In this document: positions 9,582-18,900 of the stretch, one piece after another
How positions within the stretch are numbered: position 1 is the stretch's first letter
Layout of the letters: the number at the start of each line of letters is the position of its first letter
Assembly: GCA_026874595.1 (NCBI GenBank)
Contig: CM049318.1
Span: 35,237,956-35,301,955, forward strand
Length of the DNA: 64,000 nt
From: Sipunculus nudus
Taxonomy: Eukaryota > Annelida > Sipuncula > Golfingiida > Sipunculidae
Reading direction: 5' to 3'
Position numbers and translations under genes: made by a program
Notes under the pieces: generated by a model
What the model saw: only the letters and a program-made list of their open reading frames with translations
What the model was told of the DNA's origin: nothing
Database searches by the model: none

Positions 9582-10772
9582 ATGGGACACACGACATTTC
9601 AGGTAGCAACTGGCCTAGCTGCGTCGATCGCCTGCATGGCTGCGGGGATCATCAGCGCTCTACACTTGTGGCACCCTGGGTGGTGGCCGGAGGACGACCA
9701 CTGCGGTTGCATTTATTTACGCTCTGGACGCAACGCCTCTATGGAACCTTACTTTTTGCCACAAACCGCATACCCGACAAGCGCCTGCTGGTTGAGACGC
9801 CCACGTAGACTCAGGTGTACTGTCGGCATATTACTTTGCAATGAGAACGCGTCACCTGTTCCTACCACTGATTCGTCAGGTCGACCCCCGGAACGCCTTG
9901 TTGCGGCCTATGACGAGCTGCTGCAGGAGATGTTGTTTGACGCTGTGTGCTTCCCACTTGTGGGTCTATGTTTGTTCGTTGTTTTTAGCATGCACTTGCG
10001 CAACGCTGCGCATAAACTGCATGTAGCTCACATCCGTATCATGGATGGTCTTCGTGAAAAAGCACAACAGAAACTTGCAGACAAAACAACAGCTTGTAAC
10101 GACAACCCAGCCGTCCCCGGAGGCCACAACCCAAAATCCGATGTATCGCGTCCGCGCTTCACGTATGCGGAACCGAATCTCGTAGTGCCGCCGACACAGG
10201 GCGAAAAACCCGATGAGAAACCTGCCATTCTCGACGGAGTGGACTCAATGGAAGCCGTTGTGTCCGAGGAAGCCGACCGGTACTTGACCACGGGCACCGA
10301 TGAACCTCCTCCGCCGTATTCCCAGTTTGAATTCACCGGGTTCCACTGGCCGATCGGGAAAAATGACCGAAAGAGCGTGTCCACACGACACAGACACAAC
10401 AAGTTGGTCTGTTCCGGCGCGTGCGGAGCTTTGCATGCCATGGTTATATTTCTCACTGTGGCCTGTTTGATGGGGACGTATTCATCCCATCGCCTACGTT
10501 CCTGTGACGCGTTCGTCCCCCAGTTTGCGTACTGGCACGCAGGCGTCTTAAGCGCGGGGTGTTGGGTGATGTTGTATTACGTGTCACTTTTGGTGGAGCG
10601 CTGTGGCATTTGTCGGCGCAGTGGGAAACACTCTGACGGTGACTGTTACGTGTGCGAATCGTGTTGCTCACGTATAATCAGCAAGATTATTTGCACGATC
10701 CTGACGCTTTCTGTGCTAGCAGGTTTAGGGTACGTGTTATACACGTACGTGATAAAGCCAAGGGTAGCATGA
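9582..10772 (+). CDS. Five-pass membrane protein with PPPPY motif, 396 aa
   Basis: Hydrophobic segments are at about residues 5-29, 118-140, 280-299, 317-338 and 366-389. The first loop has two N-A-S glycosylation sequons (N51, N89), so it is probably lumenal. That places the 140-residue loop between segments 2 and 3 in the cytosol. This loop carries P-P-P-P-Y at residues 242-246, a PPxY motif known to bind WW domains of Nedd4-family ubiquitin ligases and used by many viruses for budding or trafficking. A Cys-rich stretch between segments 4 and 5 (about 341-362) has several C-x-x-C pairs and may bind zinc. The frame is open from a GTG at 9561, but the first ATG is at 9582. The exact family is unknown; it could be an envelope protein. 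Confidence 0.65.
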   Translation: MGHTTFQVATGLAASIACMAAGIISALHLWHPGWWPEDDHCGCIYLRSGRNASMEPYFLPQTAYPTSACWLRRPRRLRCTVGILLCNENASPVPTTDSSGRPPERLVAAYDELLQEMLFDAVCFPLVGLCLFVVFSMHLRNAAHKLHVAHIRIMDGLREKAQQKLADKTTACNDNPAVPGGHNPKSDVSRPRFTYAEPNLVVPPTQGEKPDEKPAILDGVDSMEAVVSEEADRYLTTGTDEPPPPYSQFEFTGFHWPIGKNDRKSVSTRHRHNKLVCSGACGALHAMVIFLTVACLMGTYSSHRLRSCDAFVPQFAYWHAGVLSAGCWVMLYYVSLLVERCGICRRSGKHSDGDCYVCESCCSRIISKIICTILTLSVLAGLGYVLYTYVIKPRVA

Positions 10773-10797
10773 TGATATACACGTACCGCTATGAACC

Positions 10798-11643
10798 ATG
10801 ACGACGGACGTTCTCGCGAGGCATGCAAAGACTGATACTGATCAGGACATGTCAGGTGTTGTCGATCCGTCGCAGAAAGGTGACAAGTACAGAAGAACTA
10901 TGTCTTTCGATATCCGGAGTGGACGCACAGGTACGGTGCGCGAACCCGTGTCGCCGGGACCCTCGACCAGTGAGGTCAGTCACAACAGAGAGGTAGCAGA
11001 TCTGAATGACCGATTTCGCTTGGCTTGTCGCATGACCGCTTGCACACGCCTAGCGGACGTATTGGAACACAAGGCCCTGGCGAGTGAAAGAAAATACGGG
11101 ATTACGGGAAGAGCCCTGACACTCGAATGGTACCGTATGCACAAAGACGAGTTGCAGCGTGCACGTGAAATGGCAACACGAGCGGCCGCTCAAGTCCGTC
11201 AGACCGAACATACAGACAAACATGTTGCTAGAGAAAAAGCCTTGCGTGAGGTATATCACTCGGGATCGACGAAAAATGCATTGTACGGTGCCGTTCGGCG
11301 TAACGTTATTGACCCTGTGAAAAGGCGTATTTTTAACACCCGGATGGAACGCGGATTGACGAACAAGGTTCACAAGGAGAAAAGGCGTGCCTTAAAGGAG
11401 AGAAAAAAGCAGATGTGGTTACAGCGGCTGAACGACGTGAAAGATGCATGCGCAGATATGTGGTCCAGCGATTCAGAATCGGACGACGGTGAGGACGGCG
11501 AGGGAAGAGGACAAGGTGAAAATATGAAACTGGATGAAGAAATTGAGGAACTGTACCTTGCGCGTAATATGCCCGAACCGATTACAGACGATCCTTGCGA
11601 CAGGACCATGTGCGAAGATCGGACGGAACCGCCGCCCATATGA
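10798..11643 (+). CDS. Hypothetical charged protein, 281 aa
   Basis: I do not recognise this protein. Residues 55-215 are rich in Arg, Lys, Glu and Ala and look helical, with a strongly basic segment near 165-205. A Ser/Asp/Glu cluster (about 221-240) offers likely casein kinase 2 sites. The last residues are acidic and Pro-rich. There is no signal or membrane segment. The gene starts 25 bp after the membrane gene at 10772, suggesting a shared rightward cluster, and is convergent with the kinase-exonuclease gene. A tegument or nucleic-acid-binding role is possible but unproven. Confidence 0.65.
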   Translation: MTTDVLARHAKTDTDQDMSGVVDPSQKGDKYRRTMSFDIRSGRTGTVREPVSPGPSTSEVSHNREVADLNDRFRLACRMTACTRLADVLEHKALASERKYGITGRALTLEWYRMHKDELQRAREMATRAAAQVRQTEHTDKHVAREKALREVYHSGSTKNALYGAVRRNVIDPVKRRIFNTRMERGLTNKVHKEKRRALKERKKQMWLQRLNDVKDACADMWSSDSESDDGEDGEGRGQGENMKLDEEIEELYLARNMPEPITDDPCDRTMCEDRTEPPPI

Positions 11644-11774
11644 TACAGTATAATGATTAACTGCAATGTTGGCACGTGTGATATATCAGACTTATATATC
11701 ATCTGCGCCGAAATGTGTACCATATATGCTGTTTTTTTGCTCCGTCACAGCTCTGTATTGTATAGTGTTTTCAT

Positions 11775-11780
11775 ATTAAA
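11775..11780 (+). terminator. Poly(A) signal (ATTAAA)
   Basis: ATTAAA about 130 bp past the stop of the rightward gene ending at 11643. Confidence 0.45.
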
Positions 11781-11899
11781 GATTTATGTTCCTCTGTGAT
11801 TCAGTATGTACTTTAAATGTGTAAAAGATAAAGCGTGTGCGTGTATACCACAACATAATAATAGACTAAAGACACCAACGCAACGATATGAAAACCGTC

Positions 11900-11905
11900 T
11901 TTATT
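11900..11905 (-). terminator. Poly(A) signal for the kinase-exonuclease gene
   Basis: TTTATT on the + strand gives AATAAA on the - strand, about 92 bp beyond the stop codon. Confidence 0.5.
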
Positions 11906-11996
11906 TCTGTGATAACACTTTACATAAACATATATGTGAAATAGGGGTGGGGTGGGGGGGGGGGGGGTTGCAGTGTAACGGCGGACCGCGCGAATG

Positions 11997-14621
11997 TCAT
12001 CTGGTTAACCGGTGGCATATCTCGTAGTTTTCTTTTATACAATCAAACATTTTTTCTACCATCCGGTCTGTAGCTATCACGTTGGTACACACAAGAAACC
12101 TCGGCAGTGATCTCAATCCAGTCAGAGGGAACAGTTTTTTGTGCGTATGTTCTGCCAGTACCCACATGTTGTGCCAGTCGTTGTCATCAAGCAGGTCTTC
12201 TGGGATATTTTCGTTGAAAGCCGAGCAGACGATTGATTCTGTGTCTATAACGTGCCTACCCGTTGATGCGGCGATCACTCCGCATGTTCCGATCACTTGG
12301 GCTGCGTATGGGTGCAGCGGGTTGAGTATCACCCTGTTCCTAGTGCCGTTTGGCGCTTTGAGTGATGCTTCCGTGTCCTTCAGTGATGTGACGGGGGAAA
12401 CCTCTGTTTGAGACTTTCGTTTGTCCGGCAGTAAGAACGGCCCTTCCACTGACGGGGCTGTGATCGTGTGATGAAGACTGCACACCAGGTGACGTTCTGT
12501 GTCCCCGCAGTCCGTCCCCACGTTTTCGACCGTGTAGTCTAACACGTACGTGGACGTTGAGCCTCTGTGTATGTTCAAAAACAAGTAATGATACGCAAAG
12601 GGGTGTTGGCGTACCGATAGTTGCGGCGTTTCCTTAATGAGCGCTTGCAAGCCATCTATCGACTCGTCCGTCGCACGGCAAAGGTCTGCGTCGATCTCAA
12701 CGTACACGTTCCTTTCGGCGAACGGTTTCTTACGGCCTCGTTCTTCTTTACACAAGCGTGAAAAGGCCGGCAGCCGGTCCAGACCGACGTGGCTGAAGGA
12801 CTTGTCAAACGCCTTCAGGTTGTATCCCTTCACGTGTGTTAGACCGCTCATGTTTGACCAATCTTTTGTTGCACTGAAATGGCACTTCACCTCGATGAAC
12901 CCTGTCATGTCTTCAAACACAGCATCAGGTGAAACGCCGAGCATGGGGTACTTCCCCTGGTCAGGGTGCAAGACCAGGCCCGTGCTCTTAAGCTGCCCGA
13001 AGCCGATCACGTCACGCAGTACGTCGATCACGATCGGTTCGAAAAGCAAACCGTGTGCCATAGGGTTCGTCGCTGCTGCGGCTGAGGACCGTGCAGCTTC
13101 ACAGACGCTTTCGGGTGTTTTCCATAGTTTGTAAAAACTATTGAGCATGACAGATTGTGACTTACATATGAACTTTTGCATGTGCGATGCTGTCACGCGC
13201 CCCAACCTCCAGTACCACCAGTACCAGTTCGATGTCTGGCCTGTTGTGAGCATGGCAAGGCTGCCCAGAGCGCCCTTCAAAAGAGCTTGTGCTTCTTCTG
13301 TGGGAACATCTGTCTCATGTGTGGCAGCGTCTGTGGCGGACAGCGTCTGCTTGAGGTCAGCGGTGGTAGCCATCGAGAGCGTATTGCAGAGGCGTCGCCA
13401 TTCTTCAGCGTGAGGATTTGAGTGGAACCGGGGGTCGCATGGTTCTCGCACGCTGTGCCGACACTTTTCTGTCCACACATCCTGTGTTTGACACCTGCAT
13501 CCCGGAGCTGTGACGTGAGCATCACTGGGACTGCCGCCATCGATACATCGACGGATGTCTCTGTAGGTCGTCTTGTCCACGCGGCACCTGGAGCACGGCT
13601 GGAGACACCCGCTGACAATGACAGATGCCTGCTGCACACTGAGCGCGGCATCAGCTTGTGTGGCCTTCACCCGGTAGAATTCACGGCATGTTGCTGCGGT
13701 TCTGTAGACGCGTCTTGTGTCCTGCCATTGCGGCCAAAACAGGTAATCGGCGTTTCGATGTCTTTCCTCGGAACTTGAAACTGACAGCCAGCACGCCCGA
13801 GGGCGGTAGACAGCAAACCCCACATGTTCCGTCTCGTTGTTTAACGAATGGTGCAGCAAACCCACTATTATGACACCTAAGGCCCACAGGTCTGCATTCT
13901 TGCCCACATCGGGTGTGAGGTGGGGGCGCAGCCGTGAAAAAAGCTCTGGAGCTCGGGATGTCCAATAGATGGTCGGGTCCCACAGACGTTTGCTGAACGG
14001 GCAGACGTGGTTGGGCATCAGGTCCTCTTGTGGACATGCGGCGTTACCGAAATCGATAATTTTGACATCGGGTGGCATGCACCATTTTTTTTTCAACATA
14101 ACGTTCTTGGCAGACAGATCAAAATGGAAAACCCCCAGATCGTGCAGGTGCAGAACACCTTCGGACGCTTTAGACGCGACCGTCCAAGCCAGGTCGTCGT
14201 CGTACAGGCACGAATGCATGAACGTGTGCAACGTCATATCCATGCGTTGGGACACCAACAGCTCGGTTATCGGCGACACTTCTGATCCAATGCGATAGGC
14301 CTTCCCTGTCAAAGCCTCCACCACGTCCGCGAACAGTTTGTGTTTACGCGCGTTTTCTTGCAACAAAACGAGGTCTTCATTGACACCTTTCGCCTTCAAA
14401 TGTTCCATAATGTTTAACTCGTGTTTTGCGTGTTTCGTTTGGCATATTTTAAACACGTGGTCCGTGTCCGTATGTAAGTACACGTGCCCGTATGTACCAC
14501 TGCCTATACGCTCTAAGCCCCGTCGTTTTAGTTCTTCAGGTTTCAATAGCTCTACTTTTCGATGAGGGTTAATTGGCGTGTCACCGAGATCCGACATGGT
14601 TTCTCTGCACAAGAGGTCCAT
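11997..14621 (-). CDS. Protein kinase-alkaline exonuclease fusion, 874 aa
   Basis: One frame encodes two enzymes. Residues 33-260 form a Ser/Thr-type protein kinase: Gly-rich loop G-S-G-T-Y-G (40-45), ATP-binding K58, catalytic H-F-D (166-168) with N173, D-F-G (190-192), A-P-E (224-226) and D244. All key residues are present, so activity is expected. A Cys-rich linker (about 342-387) follows. Residues 465-690 form a PD-(D/E)XK nuclease of the lambda-exonuclease/YqaJ/herpesvirus alkaline nuclease type: R475-V-T-A-S, G524...E528, S-P-D566-A and E577-V-K579. In herpesviruses the nuclease processes replication intermediates and the kinase acts on viral and host nuclear proteins, normally from separate genes. 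A second ATG at 14597 is an alternative start. TATA-like sequence lies about 110 bp upstream. Confidence 0.75.
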   Translation of the reverse strand: MDLLCRETMSDLGDTPINPHRKVELLKPEELKRRGLERIGSGTYGHVYLHTDTDHVFKICQTKHAKHELNIMEHLKAKGVNEDLVLLQENARKHKLFADVVEALTGKAYRIGSEVSPITELLVSQRMDMTLHTFMHSCLYDDDLAWTVASKASEGVLHLHDLGVFHFDLSAKNVMLKKKWCMPPDVKIIDFGNAACPQEDLMPNHVCPFSKRLWDPTIYWTSRAPELFSRLRPHLTPDVGKNADLWALGVIIVGLLHHSLNNETEHVGFAVYRPRACWLSVSSSEERHRNADYLFWPQWQDTRRVYRTAATCREFYRVKATQADAALSVQQASVIVSGCLQPCSRCRVDKTTYRDIRRCIDGGSPSDAHVTAPGCRCQTQDVWTEKCRHSVREPCDPRFHSNPHAEEWRRLCNTLSMATTADLKQTLSATDAATHETDVPTEEAQALLKGALGSLAMLTTGQTSNWYWWYWRLGRVTASHMQKFICKSQSVMLNSFYKLWKTPESVCEAARSSAAAATNPMAHGLLFEPIVIDVLRDVIGFGQLKSTGLVLHPDQGKYPMLGVSPDAVFEDMTGFIEVKCHFSATKDWSNMSGLTHVKGYNLKAFDKSFSHVGLDRLPAFSRLCKEERGRKKPFAERNVYVEIDADLCRATDESIDGLQALIKETPQLSVRQHPFAYHYLFLNIHRGSTSTYVLDYTVENVGTDCGDTERHLVCSLHHTITAPSVEGPFLLPDKRKSQTEVSPVTSLKDTEASLKAPNGTRNRVILNPLHPYAAQVIGTCGVIAASTGRHVIDTESIVCSAFNENIPEDLLDDNDWHNMWVLAEHTHKKLFPLTGLRSLPRFLVCTNVIATDRMVEKMFDCIKENYEICHRLTR

Positions 14622-14731
14622 GATCTATAAGATCACGGGTTCGGATTTGTCGTATGCAAGGAACACCGGCCCTCTCTTCGTGCTCCCTTGAGAATGTGTT
14701 CCTGAATGGTACATGACCCGTATGTTATCGG

Positions 14732-14746
14732 TATATATTTATATAT
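14732..14746 (-). promoter_or_regulatory. TATA box for the kinase-exonuclease gene
   Basis: On the - strand this reads as a TATATAAATATA-like element about 110-125 bp before the ATG at 14621. Confidence 0.5.
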
Positions 14747-14798
14747 GGAATGTGGTTTTTTATATATATCATGACGTACCGCGGGTCACATGATGCAT

Positions 14799-15902
14799 TC
14801 AGGAGCGCTGAACAGCAGGCAATGATGCGCATGCGTGATTTTTTTTCACTGCTCTTTGCGGCTGTGTAATCTGGCCACTGGGGTCGCATACATCAGATGC
14901 TCCGGGAGATTCTTGCGAACACATGCGGTTTGTTTTTACATCTGGCGCGCACAGGTTCATACGACTGCTCGGCAGCGGGACCGCACCTTTTAGATTAGCA
15001 TCTAGCATCGTGTTCACAGCCTCTTCCTGTGCCTCTGCCAAAAACTGATGGCTCATTATATCGCGGGCTGCACTGACTGCACGTTCAGCATCCGGAACAA
15101 CGTCCCCGCTTGCGTCACCTTCAGAGCTGTATAAAGCTTTTGCCAGGTCCACACAGACTTTCGTTGCTTCGTCACGTTTAGCCATCTTTGCTTTGTTAAT
15201 GAACAACAGGTAGGAACTGACAACAGTCTTCAACATGTTGGACTGACGGTCGGACGCTTTTTTAGAGTGCCTTTTCACATCAGCCAGAAGCACCTCGGCT
15301 GATCTCAGTTCTCGCTTAGCCGCGCTCCAGTTGGCCTCGTCGTCTTGGTGGTCCTTCGTCCCGGGCCACGTTTCTGCAGCTGCCCCAGGAGGACAGTCCG
15401 TGGTTGCAGCAGATACTCCTTCGCGTACAAAGTGCCGGCGGTTTGCCTCAAGTATTTCCCAGCTTTCACGTTGGACAAGGTCCCGCAAGGTTGTGACACG
15501 CCTTTCCAATGCCCTGATCATATCGTCTATATTCCGTTTGTTGTTTTCGCACTCTGTCAGTCCGTAAACCGCGGCGTCGACGAAATTCTTGCTGAGAGGG
15601 TTGCACTCGTCAACCTCCCGTGATACATCGTCCAGGTGTAAGAGCTGCTTGAACATATCAACTTGAGCCCCGTGGCGCTCCTTGTCTCTGGCTGAGAGGT
15701 CCGAATCACCGTCTGACACGCGGTCGGCTGCGGCGTCCTTTTCACGCTCCCTGTTCACACTGTCTGCGAGTTCCAGAAAGCCGTCAACACCCAACGAGTA
15801 AAGACTTTCGAGCCATGGGTCCGCATCCCCTCCCGGGTGCCTGTTCCGGACCATAAGGTCGAATGTGAAACTATCAAACCTACCCTGGACACTTTCTCCC
15901 AT
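14799..15902 (-). CDS. Hypothetical helical (coiled-coil-like) protein, 367-404 aa
   Basis: I do not recognise this protein. Two starts are plausible: the ATG at 16013 (404 aa, overlapping the primase start) and the ATG at 15902 (367 aa, leaving 24 bp to the divergent primase ATG). I prefer 15902 because it avoids antisense overlap. The body is rich in Ala, Arg, Asp, Glu and Lys with long amphipathic stretches (for example around residues 125-175 and 205-285), suggesting coiled coils. The C-terminal 70 residues are Ser/Pro-rich and probably disordered. No membrane segment is seen in the 367-aa form. It sits head-to-head with the primase gene. Confidence 0.55.
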   Translation of the reverse strand: MGESVQGRFDSFTFDLMVRNRHPGGDADPWLESLYSLGVDGFLELADSVNREREKDAAADRVSDGDSDLSARDKERHGAQVDMFKQLLHLDDVSREVDECNPLSKNFVDAAVYGLTECENNKRNIDDMIRALERRVTTLRDLVQRESWEILEANRRHFVREGVSAATTDCPPGAAAETWPGTKDHQDDEANWSAAKRELRSAEVLLADVKRHSKKASDRQSNMLKTVVSSYLLFINKAKMAKRDEATKVCVDLAKALYSSEGDASGDVVPDAERAVSAARDIMSHQFLAEAQEEAVNTMLDANLKGAVPLPSSRMNLCAPDVKTNRMCSQESPGASDVCDPSGQITQPQRAVKKNHACASLPAVQRS

Positions 15903-15926
15903 CGCAACAACGAAGCGCAGTGGAAA

Positions 15927-18900
15927 ATGGCACAGCTGAAGCACCCCTGCCAGCAACTGTTTCCACGCTGGCATCCTGACTGTGAACTCACCGTATGGGT
16001 GAAACCTGCCCATTACGCCAAACTGACAGATCTTCTAATAAGTACGGTGTACCCGGACGTGTACGACGGCATTTCAGAAGGCGAAGGACAAGGGCCGGAA
16101 CACGTGTGGACGAGGTCATGCGTGAGCCCGCCGCAGTGGCGCGCACTCTTACTCTTTGACCACTTAGCTGCGGAAAATACATACCTGTCATCAAACGGAG
16201 ACATGGGAAAAGGGGGAACGCGTGGGGAATCACGTGCGTGCAATAGTTTGTCTCCTGCCCGTCCCGTGAACGTCGTCTTCGCCATTTTGACAAACAAACA
16301 TGAGATCCCACGGGGGCAGACCGCTTCAGCTGCATGCACCGTAACACTGCTTCCCGTTTTAGTTCTACGTAATGTACCTAGAACTTTTATCGTTGGCAAT
16401 TCACTGTATCCGTCTGACGAGATCCGCCGGTGGGTGTGCAAGGCAAGTTCCGTCCACTTCGTGTTAAAGCACGTGTCGCGCTTTTACCTGCCGCCGGCCC
16501 TTTCCGGTGCGGCCTCGCAATGCCCCACTGACACACACGTGTACGAAACCCTCTGTAAGCGGTTGTACATTGACCGTGTGTGGGATGTCCAGCACAGGGC
16601 GTCCATCGACACGGATTCATCCTTTGCCTCGTTAATCACACACAGGGATATCACCCACGTGTCTGTCGTTGCGCTTCTACAACTGCACGTGTTCTCCATG
16701 CGACCTCTACAAAAAGCAGACGGGGCGGGCAGCATGTCTGTCAACGTGAAGTTGTGGGCGATGTGGTCAGACTGGCTGGAAGGGCAAGGCGTGAAAGCCC
16801 ACAACCCCTTCGACATGCATCCCTGTCTGACTGAACGGTCCTTGGAAGACGGATCCCTGCACGGCCTCTCTTCTTCGAACGCCTACGGGTACGAGGGGCT
16901 CGTCCATTTTGTGGAGTTTGTGCGATGGTGGTACGGATTCAACACGCATGTAGAAATGTGCCAGCACCAAACGATCTCGGCAGTGATTGCAAACATTTCG
17001 TGGATGAGGATCCACGTGGCCACCGTGGTGCGTAAGATCATGGAAGCATTCGGACAAAGCCCCATCTACACACGGCCGCCAGTGCACCCCATGTGCCCCG
17101 CGATTTGGACACTGGCCGTCTCGGACAATTGCCGACAGTGCAAACGGCAGGCGGAATATGAAATTCGTTTGCAGCTTGATAAGGTGATGCCACTGTTGGA
17201 GCGGTGCAAGCTGGGACGGTACATGCGGGATGTGCTATGCGCTGTGTTCTCAGACACACCCCTTGACGTAGCTCAGGCTAAGCTAAAACGTTACGACCCG
17301 GCCGTCGTGCACTGGGGGTTGGATTCTGTCGGCGGTCACGACAGCAGTGTAACGCGCACCACAGCCTTGTCCATCAAGAACCAACACGCTCTAAAACAGC
17401 TGGCTGTTTCAAATTGGAACGCTGTTTACAGAAATGTGACAGATGTCCCGTCTCCACATTTTTCGAGACTTGCGGATTGTGTTACATTTGTGTCCCAACA
17501 TGCATTACAGCAAGGGAGCGACGGCGGTCGGTTCAGGAACTACGCCCGTTTTCTCCCAGCGTTGTCGCGCCCCGTCAAGACGTCGGGAGGTTTCGTCCCA
17601 GTCTGCACCGACCGCCGGTTATGGAGGGCTTCCAAGGATTACGCTGGGATTACCGCACGGGTGAAGGCAGCTCTCGCGGAAGTGGAGAGGAGACGCGTCA
17701 GTGGAATGCCAAGCGACACAGGCGCGGAAGCCCGTGTCCAGTACGCGATGTCTGTCGCACGGGCTTATCCTGGACTGCATGTGTGTGATGTACTGTCTTA
17801 CCTTTACCACATGGACATGAAACAGGCCTTGTGCGTGGTTGGGCGATCCGATTACGACACCGTGCGCCTGAACGAGTTAGGAGGATCTTTGCACGTGAAA
17901 GTGGACCCCGTACTGAGTTTGTTTTCCGTCATGTTCGACGTAGACATGACATACAGGACTCAATATGACGCTCCAACCCTGTCAGAAGTGTACGCTATTG
18001 CGAGGGCTTTGTACACATCCGTCATGGGTCTCGTGGGGTCTGTGCGTGTGGCACTGGGACCAGAGAAAACGGACACAGAATCTGCAGCCGCTTCCGTTTT
18101 GACGAAGGGCGCCCATGGAAAATCCGAACTTGAATCGTACATGGCCACACACCCAGACATACTTGGAAGCAGGTTGTTCGTATACATGTCAAACTCGCTG
18201 CCCCCGTGTTGCGCCGTGTACGATGAAAACCCTTCGCAGGTACCAAGCCGTGCAAACATGAGACCGTTGGATGACAACCGTCGCGTGAGCGCAGACGAAG
18301 ATAACCTGCTGCGCACTCTCACCGAACTGCAGCGGACACGGTCGCTCAGGGTGGTCGTGCAGCTCCCGCCTAACGTTTGTTTCGAATCAGCCGAAGCTTT
18401 CCTCTCGTATCAAGACATGCTTTTTGGATTTTTGAGGGCCGATGAGAGTTTGCGGCCGTTGGTCCACAGGTTGGGAAAAGAGGCTAACTTAGAACGGTTT
18501 ATAGACATGGCCGTCTTCAGGGGCCAGTGCCGTATGCCACATTCCGGTAAAGCCGACGGTAGTCAACCGTTCGACCCCCTGACAGTGGTACCGACCCTGT
18601 GCCACGGTTCCGACCCGGATGTCATGCGCGAAACGTGCCTGCGCAACCACTTGGACCCAACTGTTGGACTGATGCACAAGGACCCGTTTCCGGCTATGCA
18701 CTCGAACGAACACCTGAAAAGAGGTCTGGTGATCAAGCAGCGTGGACGCTCGGGTTTGTCTGTGTCGTCATTTTTACGCAACTGCCCAACAAACGGCCCG
18801 GATGCCCCTGTACATGCAGTGGACCAAATGGCTATGCGGGTGGTTGAAAGCACGCGCGAGCAAGACAAGTTTTCTCGCTGTGCCCAATTAATTTTGTGCC

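Larger units (their letters stand above)
11644..11996. other. Intergenic region between convergent genes, with poly-G tract
   Basis: About 350 bp holding an ATTAAA (11775-11780) for the rightward gene, an AATAAA on the - strand (11900-11905) for the leftward gene, and an uninterrupted run of 14 G (11954-11967) inside a G-rich stretch. No gene is seen. Confidence 0.6.

Noticed and set aside
15837-15926. Longer primase N-terminus from 15837
   Set aside because: The codon at 15837 is GTG, and using it would overlap the opposite gene; the first ATG is at 15927.
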